Assembly (NCBI RefSeq): GCF_024362485.1
Contig: NZ_CP101456.1
Coordinates: 1,922,001-1,986,000, forward strand
Origin: Natronobeatus ordinarius
GTDB lineage: Archaea; Halobacteriota; Halobacteria; Halobacteriales; Natrialbaceae
Length of the DNA: 64,000 bases
Reading direction: 5' to 3'
Shown in pieces: positions 1 to 10,924 of the stretch; positions within the stretch are counted from its first letter, which is position 1, and every line of letters starts with the position of its first letter. The translations under genes and the position numbers were made by a program. The notes below the pieces were generated by a model, which worked only from the letters and a program-made list of their open reading frames with translations, was not told the origin of the DNA and made no database searches.

Positions 1-258
1 CGTGGCGGCGACGAGTCGATCGGTCAGTAACGAGATGTCAAAGCGCGTCTCGTACGTCTCGTCTTCGGCTTCGGTGAGCAGGTCGAACAGCAGCGTGCCG
101 ACACCCCGTTCGCGGAGGCGGTCGGCGACGAAGTTGTTTCGCGGGCTGTGTCGGCTGCTGCCGCTGCCATGTGCGAACAGGACGAGTCCGGGCGCGCCGT
201 CCGGGACGAGGAGTTCGCCCTCGAGGGAGACGCCGTCCGCTGAAATGTCGACGATCAT
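1..258 (-). CDS. Alpha/beta hydrolase (dienelactone hydrolase-like), 3' part cut by window edge
   Basis: Reading leftward from an ATG at 258, the first 86 codons are open and run off the window. The N-terminus alternates short strands (MIVDISADGVSLEGELLVPD) and then has GLVLFAHGSGSSRHSPRNN, the oxyanion-hole strand and loop typical of dienelactone hydrolase-type alpha/beta hydrolases in haloarchaea. The nucleophile elbow and the catalytic Asp/His would lie outside the window. It is probably a cytosolic esterase-like enzyme; the substrate cannot be inferred. No in-frame stop is visible because the gene is truncated by the edge, not by mutation. Confidence 0.75.
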   Translation of the reverse strand, partial: MIVDISADGVSLEGELLVPDGAPGLVLFAHGSGSSRHSPRNNFVADRLRERGVGTLLFDLLTEAEDETYETRFDISLLTDRLVAAT

Positions 259-444
259 CGGTTCTCGAGTTACTCCCACGGCGACCCACTTGATGCTTTA
301 GTGACAACTGAAACGGGTTACACACTGCTCGTGATCAAACGGCAGTACTGGTGTATTCTCGTCAGCACTGGCCGTTCTACTGCGAGCAGGGTTGCAGTGA
401 CGTTCAGTGGCCCCTCTACCAGCACGCCTCGTCGGACGTCGTCG

Positions 445-738
445 TCAGCCGCCGAGTTCGCGCTCGACGCTCTCGATGCGGTCGGCCGTGTGCTGGTTGC
501 GGTGTCGCTGGTCGTCGACCTCGAGCGACGTGATCACTCGATCTTCGTCCACCGCGTCGTGGGCCGCGCTGGCGGCCTCGAAGATCGGCCCGGTCTCGTC
601 GGCCTCGAGGACCGTTCCGATCGGCGTCAACTCGTACTCGACGTCGAACTCCTCGAGCACCTCGATGGCCGCGGCGATCTCGGCGGACATGTCGTGGTCG
701 CGAACTGGCGTGATCTCGAGTCTGGCGATTGCGGTCAT
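445..738 (-). CDS. MTH1187-family thiamine-binding protein
   Basis: 97 residues. The ATG at 738 is chosen because MTAIARLEITPVRDHDMSAE is the standard N-terminus of the MTH1187/YqgV family; longer in-frame extensions are Arg-rich and unlike coding sequence. The family has a ferredoxin-like fold (beta-alpha-beta-beta-alpha-beta), assembles as tetramers and binds thiamine or related ligands. The Pro-Ile-Gly-Thr-Val segment after the first helix and the Asp/Glu-rich turn fit the family. It is followed upstream by a universal stress gene on the same strand with a gap of about 125 bp. Binding of thiamine is family knowledge and not shown here. Confidence 0.82.
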   Translation of the reverse strand: MTAIARLEITPVRDHDMSAEIAAAIEVLEEFDVEYELTPIGTVLEADETGPIFEAASAAHDAVDEDRVITSLEVDDQRHRNQHTADRIESVERELGG

Positions 739-862
739 GGTCGTGTGGGACGCTGGCAGTCGCCACCGTCCGGGGAAACCACCACGTCGGGCACCAAGTT
801 CCTTTGCGGGGCAATGACGGTGCTCGAGTCGGCAGTCTGCCGGGGGCTGCCAAGCGGCTCGA

Positions 863-1273
863 TCACTCGACGACGAGCACCGGGATCGAGCCCTCTTCCT
901 CGACGCGGTCCGAGACGCCACCGCGGAGGAACCGGTCGAGTCCGCGGTGTCGACCCATGACGATCAGGTCCACGCCGTGGTCGTCCGCGTACCTCAGAAT
1001 CGCCCGGGGGCGAAGCCCGTGCGTGACCGTCGTCTCGACGTCCTCGATTCCCCGCTCGGCCGCCAGCTCGGCGACGTGATTCACCGCCCCCCGGCCGAGT
1101 TCCTCGAGGTCGTCGAAGTCGATGCCGGGAGCGATCGCGGCGGAGTTGATGACGTAGATGGTGTGCAACGTCGCGTCGTGGACGATCGCAAGCTCGATCG
1201 CTTCCTCGATCGCCCGCTGGGTGGCCTCCCGACCGTCCGTCGGGACGAGTATGTCGCCGTACATCGGCCCCAC
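863..1273 (-). CDS. Universal stress protein (UspA family)
   Basis: 136 residues (133 if the ATG at 1264 is used). A single Usp domain: the N-terminal strand ILVPTDGREATQRAIEEA, a long middle with YVINSAAIAPG, and a C-terminal nucleotide-binding loop VMGRHRGLDRFLRGGVSD followed by the last strand PVLVVE. The loop fits the G-2x-G-9x-G(S/T) ATP-binding pattern only loosely, so ATP binding is plausible but not certain. Such small cytosolic Usp proteins are numerous in haloarchaea and usually monocistronic. The start at 1273 gives MGPMYGDILV; the second Met gives the more typical family N-terminus. Confidence 0.88.
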   Translation of the reverse strand: MGPMYGDILVPTDGREATQRAIEEAIELAIVHDATLHTIYVINSAAIAPGIDFDDLEELGRGAVNHVAELAAERGIEDVETTVTHGLRPRAILRYADDHGVDLIVMGRHRGLDRFLRGGVSDRVEEEGSIPVLVVE

Positions 1274-1405
1274 GTTCGACCGGGACCGTCAAAGGGCTGT
1301 CGTGACCTCCTGTCCGGTGAGCACTCGCCGTCGATCACGCTCCGTTCGACTTCGATCGGGGTCTCGGGGAATCTCGAGCCGGACTGCTCGCGGTGCCGTC
1401 GACCG

Positions 1406-2374
1406 TCACTCGAGCTCTCGCCACGTCCCCGTCGCAGTGACGCGACCCCCGTCGACGTCGATCGACCGCTCGTCGGCGGAGGCGCCGAGTACGGCCTCGA
1501 GCGTGGCCTCGTCCGGATCGTCGACGATCGCCGCGAAGTCGCCGGTCGACGTCTCCTCGTCCTCGACGGTGAGCGACGAGACGACGCCCTCGGCGTCCTC
1601 GAGGCCGTCGAAATCGAACGTCGGCTCGGCGAGATCGCCGTACTCGCCGACACAGACCTCGCCGTCGCCGGCCGTCTCGAGGAGCCACGCGAACTCCTCG
1701 TCGTCGGTTGCCCGGTCGACGTCGCCCTCGGCGGCACCGATGGCCGTCTCGAGGGTCACCATCGCGTCGTCGGCTGTGTCGGCTCCGGCGGCGACGACGA
1801 GCGCCTCGTCACCGACGGCGATCGCTGCGTCCGCATCGCCCTCGACCGGCGTGTAGACGTCGTACTCGCCGATCGCGTCGGTCACCTCGAGCTGTCGCAT
1901 GAAGTCGGCGACCGGCTCGGCGGTGAGCTGCTCGTCGATCTCTTCACCTGTTATCTCGCCGGTCACGACGAACGCCTCGTTGCCCTCGAGGAGCCTCTCG
2001 ACGGTCGACTCGAACGCCTCGGCCTCGAGGAGTCGCCCGAGCCCGAACGGGGCGAGGGTGAGCGCGACGAAGAAGTACGTCGAGAGCAACCCCTGCGAGG
2101 CGGGGGCAATCATGGGGTCGTCCTCGAACTCCTCGGGAACCTCCTCGTCCGGACCTACGTCCTCGAATTCGTCCTCGACGTACGCCTCGAGGGCTTCCCA
2201 GTCGACGACCGTGAACTCGAGCGTGTCGTCCTCGAGCGTGAGCCACCGGCTGTACGCCGGGAGGTCGGGTTCGTCCTCGTCCTGGGCAGCGACGGGGGAC
2301 CATCCCAGAGTCCCGATGGCCGCCACCGTCGCCGCCGTGCCCATTCTCTCGAGAAATGCTCGTCGTCTCGGCAT
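1406..2374 (-). CDS. Tat-exported protein of unknown function
   Basis: 322 residues, starting at the ATG at 2374, which places a twin-arginine motif (MPRRRAFLERMG) at the N-terminus followed by a short hydrophobic segment and a probable cleavage after SPVAAQ. The mature part is strongly acidic, with repeated alpha/beta segments, for example SRWLTLEDDTLEFTVVDWEA and a stretch of hydrophobic Ala/Val strands around residues 215-235. There is no lipobox cysteine, so it is probably secreted soluble or weakly membrane-associated. No catalytic motif is recognised. It lies head-to-tail behind the ABC-2 operon, but a gap of about 80 bp does not prove cotranscription. Confidence 0.72.
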   Translation of the reverse strand: MPRRRAFLERMGTAATVAAIGTLGWSPVAAQDEDEPDLPAYSRWLTLEDDTLEFTVVDWEALEAYVEDEFEDVGPDEEVPEEFEDDPMIAPASQGLLSTYFFVALTLAPFGLGRLLEAEAFESTVERLLEGNEAFVVTGEITGEEIDEQLTAEPVADFMRQLEVTDAIGEYDVYTPVEGDADAAIAVGDEALVVAAGADTADDAMVTLETAIGAAEGDVDRATDDEEFAWLLETAGDGEVCVGEYGDLAEPTFDFDGLEDAEGVVSSLTVEDEETSTGDFAAIVDDPDEATLEAVLGASADERSIDVDGGRVTATGTWRELE

Positions 2375-2457
2375 CGGTAGAAACCGTACCCCGGCGACAC
2401 CGATATAGCCCGTGTCCTCGTTCGCTCTCGCGTGACGGTCACGTTCACGTACGCTGG

Positions 2458-3240
2458 TCAGATGTCCCGCCGTGTGAAGAGCAGGACGGCGATCCCGACC
2501 AGGACGACGAAGACGACCAGCAACAGTCCGGCGTCTCCGAGGGCGTACTCCTCGTGGACGAGGATCGCCGTCTGGTCGTAGTACCGACTCGGGGTGAACG
2601 CGCCGATCCACTCGTAGTCGGGGTCCACGCTCGAGACGCCCTCGACGAGCCAGAGGACGAACACCAGCACGAGCGCCGTCGCCCGGGCGGTTCGCACCCG
2701 GTCGAGGACGACCGAGGCGACGAGTCCGATACCGGCACAGACCAGGAGATACGGAATCGAGAGCAGGTGAGTCATCGCGAGGGCGACCGGATTGAACGAC
2801 TCGCCGATGGCGAGTGCGCCGACGTAGACGACGATCGGAACGGCGACGTTCAGCACGACTAGCGGGACCCAGAGGGCAGCGACTTTCTGGAGAACGACGG
2901 ACTCGCGCGAGACCGGGTTCGAGAGGATGAGGTCCATCCGTCGTTCGGCGACGTCCGCCGCGATCAGCCCGGCACCGACGTACGCGAAGTAGACGGCGAG
3001 CAGCAGCGCCCAGAAAAACGAGTAAATTTCAGCCGCGATGAACCCCTCGATCGTGTGGAGCTCCTCGATCCCGAACATGTCGAACATGAACTCCGGGAAC
3101 GCCTCTTCGAAGACGTCCATCTCCTCCTGGACGCCGGGGAACATCGAGAAGTACAGCGCCGATAGCAGGGCGAAGACGACGACCAAGATGACCGATCCCC
3201 GGACGCGTTTTCGTGACTCGAGGCGGAGAATTGCGGTCAT
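2458..3240 (-). CDS. ABC-2 family transporter permease (second copy)
   Basis: 260 residues with about six hydrophobic segments: a first helix near residues 15-35 (VRGSVILVVVFALLSALYF), four central helices and a last helix before a terminal RRDI. The large extracytoplasmic loop after helix 1 (VQEEMDVFEEAFPEF) is typical of haloarchaeal ABC-2 permeases. It is a clear paralogue of the next gene upstream (3242-4027); the two share long identical segments such as AFTPSRYYD and ILVHEEYA. The single base separating the genes implies cotranscription with the ATPase at 4024-4959. The substrate is unknown; such systems commonly export drugs, lipids or peptides. Confidence 0.85.
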   Translation of the reverse strand: MTAILRLESRKRVRGSVILVVVFALLSALYFSMFPGVQEEMDVFEEAFPEFMFDMFGIEELHTIEGFIAAEIYSFFWALLLAVYFAYVGAGLIAADVAERRMDLILSNPVSRESVVLQKVAALWVPLVVLNVAVPIVVYVGALAIGESFNPVALAMTHLLSIPYLLVCAGIGLVASVVLDRVRTARATALVLVFVLWLVEGVSSVDPDYEWIGAFTPSRYYDQTAILVHEEYALGDAGLLLVVFVVLVGIAVLLFTRRDI

Positions 3241-3241
3241 C

Positions 3242-4027
3242 TCAGATGTCCCTCCGGACGAAGTGCAGGATGGCGACGCCCAGCAGGGCGAGAAACGCCA
3301 CGAAGAGGAGTCCAGCGTCGAGGATGGCGTACTCCTCGTGGACGAGGATCGCCGACGGGTCGTAGTACCGACTCGGGGTGAACGCGCCGACCCACTCGAA
3401 GTCGGGATTCATCAGGGAGAGGCCGTCGACCAGCCAGAGAACGAACACCAGCACGAGCGCCGTCGCCTGGGCGGTTTCGACGCGATCGAGGACGACCGAG
3501 AGGACGATGCCGATGCCGGCACAGACCAGTAGGTAGGGAATCCCGAGCAGGTGCACCATCGCGAGGGCAAGCGGATCGATCGACTCCCCGAGGGCGACCA
3601 CACCAGCGACCAGTATCACCAGCATTCCGAGGTTCAACGCGACCAGGGGAACCCAGAGGGCAGCGACCTTCTGGAGGACGACGGACTCTCGAGAGACGGG
3701 ATTTGCGAGGGTGAGGTCCATCCGTCGCGTGCGGATGTCCCGCGAGATCATCCCGGCGCTGACGTAGGCGAAGTAGATCCCGCCCAGTAAGATCCAGATG
3801 AACGGGAATACGTAGCCGCCGACGAACCCTTCGATCGTGTGGAGCTCTTCGATTCCGAGTATCAAGAGGAGGTACTCCGGATACACGTCCTCGAACAGTT
3901 CGGCTTCCTCCTGGATGCTCGGGAAGACGACGAAGAACATCGCCGAGAGCAGCACGAGCAGGCCGGTCAGGATCAGCGACCCACGGACCAGTTTGCCCGA
4001 CTCGTTTCGGAGGATAGCCGTCATCAT
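3242..4027 (-). CDS. ABC-2 family transporter permease (first copy)
   Basis: 261 residues (260 from the second Met). Same architecture as its downstream neighbour: MTAILRNESGKLVRGSLILT at the N-terminus, six predicted membrane helices and a terminal RRDI. Its start overlaps the stop of the ATPase gene (4024-4959) by an ATGA-type overlap, indicating translational coupling. With its paralogue it probably forms the membrane heterodimer of one exporter. The tandem arrangement points to a local duplication followed by divergence, since conservation is strongest in the last 90 residues. Confidence 0.85.
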   Translation of the reverse strand: MMTAILRNESGKLVRGSLILTGLLVLLSAMFFVVFPSIQEEAELFEDVYPEYLLLILGIEELHTIEGFVGGYVFPFIWILLGGIYFAYVSAGMISRDIRTRRMDLTLANPVSRESVVLQKVAALWVPLVALNLGMLVILVAGVVALGESIDPLALAMVHLLGIPYLLVCAGIGIVLSVVLDRVETAQATALVLVFVLWLVDGLSLMNPDFEWVGAFTPSRYYDPSAILVHEEYAILDAGLLFVAFLALLGVAILHFVRRDI

Positions 4028-4959
4028 GCCTCCGAGCCGTCGTCCCCGTAGTAGTGTTTGAAGATCTCCTCGAGCTGTGGATCCCCGATGTCGACGTCTT
4101 CGATCTCGAACCCGACGAGGTGCTCGAGCAGCGCGGCGGGCTCGCCCGTGTAGGTGAACCGAACCGTGCTGTCGACGACTTCGAGGTCGATCATCTCTCC
4201 CGTGACGAACGCCTCCTCGTCGACCGGCTCGGCCAGTTGGACCCGAACCTCTTTGCCACCCCGTTTGAGCAACGTCTCGATGTTCTCGAGGGCCACGAGT
4301 TCTCCCTCCCGGATGATCCCCACCCGATCACACACGCGTTGCACCTCGCTGAGAACGTGTGAGGAGAAAAAGAGGGTCTTTCCAGCGTCGCGTTCTTCCT
4401 CGAGGAAGGCGTGCATCCGGTCCTGCTTGAGCGGATCCAGTCCGGACGTCGGCTCGTCCATGATGACGAGGTCCGGATCGTGCATGAACGCCTGGACGAT
4501 CCCGAGCATCCGCCGATTCCCGTGTGAGTAGGTCTCGATCGGCTTCTCGAGCGGCGGTTCGAACAGCTCGAGTAGTTCATCCCGGCGTTCGTCGCCGCGC
4601 ATTCGAGCGAAGTAGTCGAGTTGCTGTCGACCGGTCAGTCGCTCCTCGAAGCCGAGGTCGTCCGGGAGGTAGCCGACGTCGGCTTTGGCCTCGGTGAGCG
4701 CCCGTCGATCACGAACGTCCGCACCGAGCACCTCCGCGGTGCCCGCCGTCGGCTTGATGAGCCCGAGCAATAGCCGAATCGTCGTCGTCTTTCCCGCCCC
4801 GTTCGGCCCGAGGTAGCCGAAGATCTCGCCGGCGTCGACCTCGAACGTGACGTCGTCGTTCGCGGTAACATCGCCGTACCGCTTCGTCAGCCCGTCCAGT
4901 CTGATCGGCGCCGGTTCGAGATCCGGGGCGGTTTCGGCGTCCTCGAGCTGGGCACACAT
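4024..4959 (-). CDS. ABC transporter ATP-binding protein (ABC-2 exporter type)
   Basis: 311 residues. Walker A GPNGAGKT at about 51-58, Q-loop region near YLPDDLGF (97-104), Walker B LVIMDEP at about 164-170, followed by the D-loop SGLD and the switch His in FFSSHVL. The signature is YSHGNRRM (about 144-151), a departure from LSGGQ that is common in this exporter subfamily. A C-terminal domain of about 90 residues follows the ATPase core. It is the first gene of a three-gene operon with two permeases. It probably powers export of an unknown substrate from the cytosolic face of the membrane. Confidence 0.9.
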   Translation of the reverse strand: MCAQLEDAETAPDLEPAPIRLDGLTKRYGDVTANDDVTFEVDAGEIFGYLGPNGAGKTTTIRLLLGLIKPTAGTAEVLGADVRDRRALTEAKADVGYLPDDLGFEERLTGRQQLDYFARMRGDERRDELLELFEPPLEKPIETYSHGNRRMLGIVQAFMHDPDLVIMDEPTSGLDPLKQDRMHAFLEEERDAGKTLFFSSHVLSEVQRVCDRVGIIREGELVALENIETLLKRGGKEVRVQLAEPVDEEAFVTGEMIDLEVVDSTVRFTYTGEPAALLEHLVGFEIEDVDIGDPQLEEIFKHYYGDDGSEA

Positions 4960-5039
4960 ACCCCCTCATTCGAGAGCCACGGCAAAAAGTTGCAGCCGAC
5001 TCACACGACCGGACGCTGCCCGGTGTCGACGAAGTCGCC

Positions 5040-5210
5040 GGCTGCATCGCCGGTTCGTGGCCACACCGCTGAGTCACTGTCACATCGTCGGTTCACGGCC
5101 ACACCGCTGGGTCACTGTCACATCGTCGGTTCACGGCCACACCGCCGGCTCACAGCCCAGCCGCCGGTTCACAGCCCAGCCGCCGGTTCACTTTCACTCC
5201 GCACCGGTTC
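5040..5210. repeat. Nine-unit 19-bp tandem repeat array upstream of uvrA
   Basis: Contiguous 19-bp units begin at 5040, 5059, 5078, 5097, 5116, 5135, 5154, 5173 and 5192. Most end in GGTTCAC, GGGTCAC or GGCTCAC. Units 2 and 4 are identical (5078-5096 and 5116-5134), units 1 and 3 differ by one base, and units 6 and 7 are identical. The first and last units are degenerate. The array occupies most of the gap between the divergent ABC operon and uvrA and stops 44 bp before the uvrA start. Nineteen is not a multiple of three, so this is not a protein repeat; open frames across it are a side effect of composition. Confidence 0.85.
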
Positions 5211-5254
5211 GCAACCGACAGCCCTTCGTTGCTGCGGTGGTTGACACCGGCTAG

Positions 5255-8206
<2,952 letters not shown>

Positions 8207-8210
8207 GCCA

Positions 8211-8771
8211 CTACTCGTTCGCCGCCTCGTCGATCAGCCCCTCGGCGCGCCTGAGCAGACTCGCACTGAGCCGCGCACCCACCCCGTCCATCGCCAGCAG
8301 CGCGTCTTTTGCGTCGTCGGGCTCGAGGGCGTCCCGCTCGACCGCTGCGACGAGGACGCCGATCGAGCCGGAGACGTCGATCCCGAGGGCCGTGCAAGCG
8401 TCCCGGAGCGGGCGGTCGTCGGTGACGATCACGGGATCGGTACTGGCCACACCGCCCGCCGTCTCGGTCCCGGCCGTCGCCAGCGCGAGCAGGGCGACGT
8501 CGCCGTCGAGGTCGATCTCCTCGACGTCCCGCCCCAGGTGCGCCGCCGCGTGCCGGTAGGCGTCCGGATCCGCCTCGCGGATTCGCTCGTCGGGGATCGT
8601 GAGCCACGAGCCGGACGCCCCCTCGAGGTGGCTCGCCGCCGGCTCGTCCGTGATCTCGTCGGCGACCTCGCGGGGCACGACGACGGCTCCCTCGAGTTCC
8701 GCGAGCAGGTCGTGGTAGTCGATCGCCGACAGCGTGATGAACGCACTCGCGTCGACGACCAGGACCGTCAT
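8211..8771 (-). CDS. PIN-domain protein (VapC-like), toxin candidate
   Basis: 186 residues. It begins TVLVVDASAFITLS with the first PIN acidic residue at D7. Further conserved acidic positions are in PREVADEI, the EIDLDGDVALLALA helix and VIVTDDRPLRD. This pattern matches PIN ribonucleases of the larger DUF3368/VapC-like type, with a C-terminal helical extension. The start overlaps the stop of the upstream small gene (8768-9064) by four bases (ATGA), the usual coupling of antitoxin and toxin. RNA cleavage and toxicity are family inference. The 3' end faces convergently transcribed uvrA with only four bases between. Confidence 0.82.
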   Translation of the reverse strand: MTVLVVDASAFITLSAIDYHDLLAELEGAVVVPREVADEITDEPAASHLEGASGSWLTIPDERIREADPDAYRHAAAHLGRDVEEIDLDGDVALLALATAGTETAGGVASTDPVIVTDDRPLRDACTALGIDVSGSIGVLVAAVERDALEPDDAKDALLAMDGVGARLSASLLRRAEGLIDEAANE

Positions 8772-9064
8772 CGGAGCGCGTCGACGTCGGCCTCCAGGTC
8801 GGCCTCGTCGTAGTTCGAGAGCACGCCCCGGTCGTTCGCCTCGCGCAGCATCCGCGCGATGGTGACGTCGGCGATCTCGGCCGCCCCGCGCATGCCGACC
8901 TCGCCCTCGCGGTAGCGCTCGAGCGCGATCCGGATCAGCTCCTCGCGTGCGCCCCGGCGGACCGCTTCGCGGATGGCGTCACTCCGACCGCCACCTCGCT
9001 CGGCTGCGAGCCGGTCGAGAAGATCGAGTTCCTCGTCGCTCATCCGCGCGGTGACGTTCTCCAT
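8768..9064 (-). CDS. Antitoxin-like protein (ribbon-helix-helix plus UPF0175-like region)
   Basis: 98 residues from the ATG at 9064. The first half (NVTARMSDEELDLLDRLAAE then RSDAIREAVRRGARE) has the strand-helix-helix pattern of ribbon-helix-helix DNA-binding proteins. The second half (ALERYREGEVGMRGAAEIAD) resembles UPF0175-type antitoxins. Four-base overlap with the PIN gene downstream supports a toxin-antitoxin pair. The start is preferred over upstream in-frame ATGs because repeated operator-like boxes and a TATA-like element lie immediately upstream of 9064. Confidence 0.8.
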   Translation of the reverse strand: MENVTARMSDEELDLLDRLAAERGGGRSDAIREAVRRGAREELIRIALERYREGEVGMRGAAEIADVTIARMLREANDRGVLSNYDEADLEADVDALR

Positions 9065-9066
9065 GT

Positions 9067-9094
9067 GTAATGCAACGTAATGCATCGCAATAAG
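9067..9094 (-). promoter_or_regulatory. Probable autoregulated promoter of the antitoxin/PIN operon
   Basis: Read on the + strand, GTAATGCA occurs at 9067-9074 and again at 9077-9084, a 10-bp period (one helical turn). An AT-rich box (TTATTGC on the minus strand, 9088-9094) lies about 24 bp before the ATG at 9064, the distance expected of an archaeal TATA box for a leaderless transcript. Repeats between TATA box and start are well placed for repression by the ribbon-helix-helix protein. Binding is inferred. Confidence 0.5.
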
Positions 9095-9226
9095 CGTTGG
9101 CGGGACCGTGGGCATTCGGGTGACAGACCGCCCTCGTCCATCGCGTTCCGGTCATCCCTCGACCCTCGCCGGCGGGCGTACATGGTCGGGTGCCCGTTTA
9201 CCCCCTCTGCGTTCTCACCTCGAGTC

Positions 9227-10063
9227 ATGATCCCACCGATCGCGAGCAACTTCGTCGCGGGCGAGGAGCCGGCGACGGCGATCGATCACGTCCGGACGAT
9301 CAACGACGACGGAATCAACGGCATCCTCAACTTGCTCGGGGAACACTACGACGATCCGGCCGAGGCGGCGGCCGACGCCGACGAGTACGTCCAGCTGGTT
9401 ACAGACCTCAACGACGCCGGGCTCGACTGCTGTATCTCGGTCAAACCCTCCCAGATCGGGCTCGACCACGGCGACGACGTCTTCGCGGACCACCTCGAGC
9501 GGATCGTCGAGGCCGGGACCGAGCGCGACGTCTTCGTCTGGATCGACATGGAAGACCACACGACGACCGACGTGACCCTCGACGCGTTCGAGCGCCACGC
9601 CCTCGAGACCGACGGCAACGTGGGTGTCTGCGTCCAGGCCAACCTCGAGCGAACGATCGACGACCTCGAACGCCTCGCCGATCTTCCGGGGAAGGTCCGG
9701 CTGGTGAAGGGGGCGTACAACGAGCCGGCGTCGATCGCCCACCAGTCGAAGGAGGCGGTCGACGAGGCCTACCGCGACTGCATCGCTTACGCGTTCGAGC
9801 ACTTCGAGGACGGGGTCGCCGTCGGAAGCCACGATCCGGCGATGATCGACTACGCCCAGGAGTGTCACGCCGAGTACGGGACGCCGTACGAGCTCCAGCT
9901 CCTGATGGGCGTCCGCGAGCGCGCCCAGCGCGAGCTCGCCGCCGACTGTGAGGTCTACCAGTACGTCCCGTACGGCGACCGCTGGTTCTCGTACTTCTAC
10001 CGGCGCGTCCGCGAGCGCAAGGAGAACGCGCTGTTTGCGCTCCGGGCCGTCCTGCGACCCTAG
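9227..10063 (+). CDS. Proline dehydrogenase
   Basis: 278 residues from the ATG at 9227 (MIPPIASNFVAGE), the usual haloarchaeal start. It folds as an FAD-dependent TIM barrel: KPSQIGLD, FVWIDMEDH, VGVCVQANLERT, VRLVKGAYNEP, VAVGSHDP and ELQLLMGV are successive barrel strands. The C-terminal YVPYGDRWFSYFYRRVRERKEN with the RR pair for substrate carboxylate binding is diagnostic of the PutA/ProDH family. It oxidises proline to pyrroline-5-carboxylate, passing electrons to the respiratory chain. P5C dehydrogenase is not adjacent. A long hairpin follows the stop codon. Confidence 0.93.
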   Translation: MIPPIASNFVAGEEPATAIDHVRTINDDGINGILNLLGEHYDDPAEAAADADEYVQLVTDLNDAGLDCCISVKPSQIGLDHGDDVFADHLERIVEAGTERDVFVWIDMEDHTTTDVTLDAFERHALETDGNVGVCVQANLERTIDDLERLADLPGKVRLVKGAYNEPASIAHQSKEAVDEAYRDCIAYAFEHFEDGVAVGSHDPAMIDYAQECHAEYGTPYELQLLMGVRERAQRELAADCEVYQYVPYGDRWFSYFYRRVRERKENALFALRAVLRP

Positions 10064-10069
10064 TGCTTT

Positions 10070-10137
10070 GCCAAGCCTGATCTGCAGGGTCGAACCCGTC
10101 GCCGAAGGCCGGTTCGACCCTGCAGTCGACGCTTGGC
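10070..10137. repeat. Symmetric interrupted palindrome after the proline dehydrogenase gene (possible terminator)
   Basis: Arms are GCCAAGC (10070-10076) plus TGCAGGGTCGAAC (10083-10095) on the left, and GTTCGACCCTGCA (10112-10124) plus GCTTGGC (10131-10137) on the right. They are separated by 6-nt internal spacers on both sides and a 16-nt loop. All 20 arm positions pair perfectly. It lies 7 bp past the stop of proline dehydrogenase and 86 bp before the next gene. No T-run follows, so classical termination is uncertain. Confidence 0.8.
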
Positions 10138-10222
10138 GGAGTCCTAGCCGAGCGCGGGTGCTTTCTGGGGCTGAAATCGGACGTGACCGCTTTTCCCCTC
10201 GTACACCAATAGCCAGGTCGAG

Positions 10223-10915
10223 ATGACGCCGTCAGCACCCTCGAGACGCGACAGCGGGTACGCCGTCGGTGACCGCTTCCGAATCGTCGTCGACCGACAG
10301 ACGTACAAGAACCTGCTCTACCTGCTACTCGCGTTTCCGCTGGGCTTTGCGTACGCGATGATGCTCGGGTTTGGCCTCGCATTCGGCGCGATCCTCTCGC
10401 TCGTGGTGATCGGCTTCGCGATCCTGATCGGCACCGTCGTCGGCTCCCGGCTCCTCGCGCGACTCGAGCGCTGGCTCGCGAACGCGCTGCTCGGCCTCGA
10501 GCTCCGGGCGGCCGACGACATTCGGTCGCCGACGTCGGCGGGCCCGTGGGCGACGATCGGGCGCTACCTCGAGGCGCCGTCGACCTGGCAGGGACTGGGC
10601 TTTCTCCTGTTGAAGTTCTGGGTCGGCTTCGCTGCGCTCATGGTACTCCTCTTGCTGGGCACGTCGCTCTCGTTGCTCACGGCCCCGTTCCGGTATCCAC
10701 ACGAGGTCGAGTTCGTCACGGTCAACGACGAGCCGATCGTCTGGACGATCGAGACGCTCCCGGAGGCGCTCCTCGCCGCGCCGATCGGTGCGCTGCTCGG
10801 GCTCGCGTTTTTGCACGTCTCGAACGCGTTCGCGTCCGTCGCCGGCTGGATGGCGGTCGCCATGCTCGGCGAGCCAGAGGCGCTCGAGGACGGGCCGGCC
10901 GACCCGTCGAACTGA
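10223..10915 (+). CDS. Putative sensor-domain membrane protein
   Basis: 230 residues. A short cytosolic N-terminus precedes hydrophobic helices at about 30-50 and 53-75, then a charged loop with LARLERWLANALLGLELR, helices at about 130-155 and near the C-terminus around 190-220. The RTYKNLLYLLLAFPLG-like opening (here RQTYKNLLYLLLAFPLGFAY) and overall four-helix plan match the 'putative sensor' domain that precedes histidine kinases in actinobacteria and stands alone in haloarchaea. No kinase is attached. A role in membrane sensing is only family-level inference. Confidence 0.72.
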   Translation: MTPSAPSRRDSGYAVGDRFRIVVDRQTYKNLLYLLLAFPLGFAYAMMLGFGLAFGAILSLVVIGFAILIGTVVGSRLLARLERWLANALLGLELRAADDIRSPTSAGPWATIGRYLEAPSTWQGLGFLLLKFWVGFAALMVLLLLGTSLSLLTAPFRYPHEVEFVTVNDEPIVWTIETLPEALLAAPIGALLGLAFLHVSNAFASVAGWMAVAMLGEPEALEDGPADPSN

Positions 10916-10924
10916 CGGCAGGCA

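Noticed and set aside
947-2380. A 477-codon + strand frame across the Usp and Tat-protein genes
   Set aside because: Antisense shadow; the minus strand gives a complete Usp domain and a Tat signal, while the + strand translation has no domain and crosses two gene boundaries.
5040-5210. Repeat array considered as a CRISPR array
   Set aside because: Units are contiguous 19-mers with no unique spacers, and no cas genes are near.
10112-10124. GGTTCGACCC, resembling a tRNA T-arm
   Set aside because: No acceptor stem, anticodon arm or D-arm at suitable distances; the bases are explained by the palindrome at 10070-10137.
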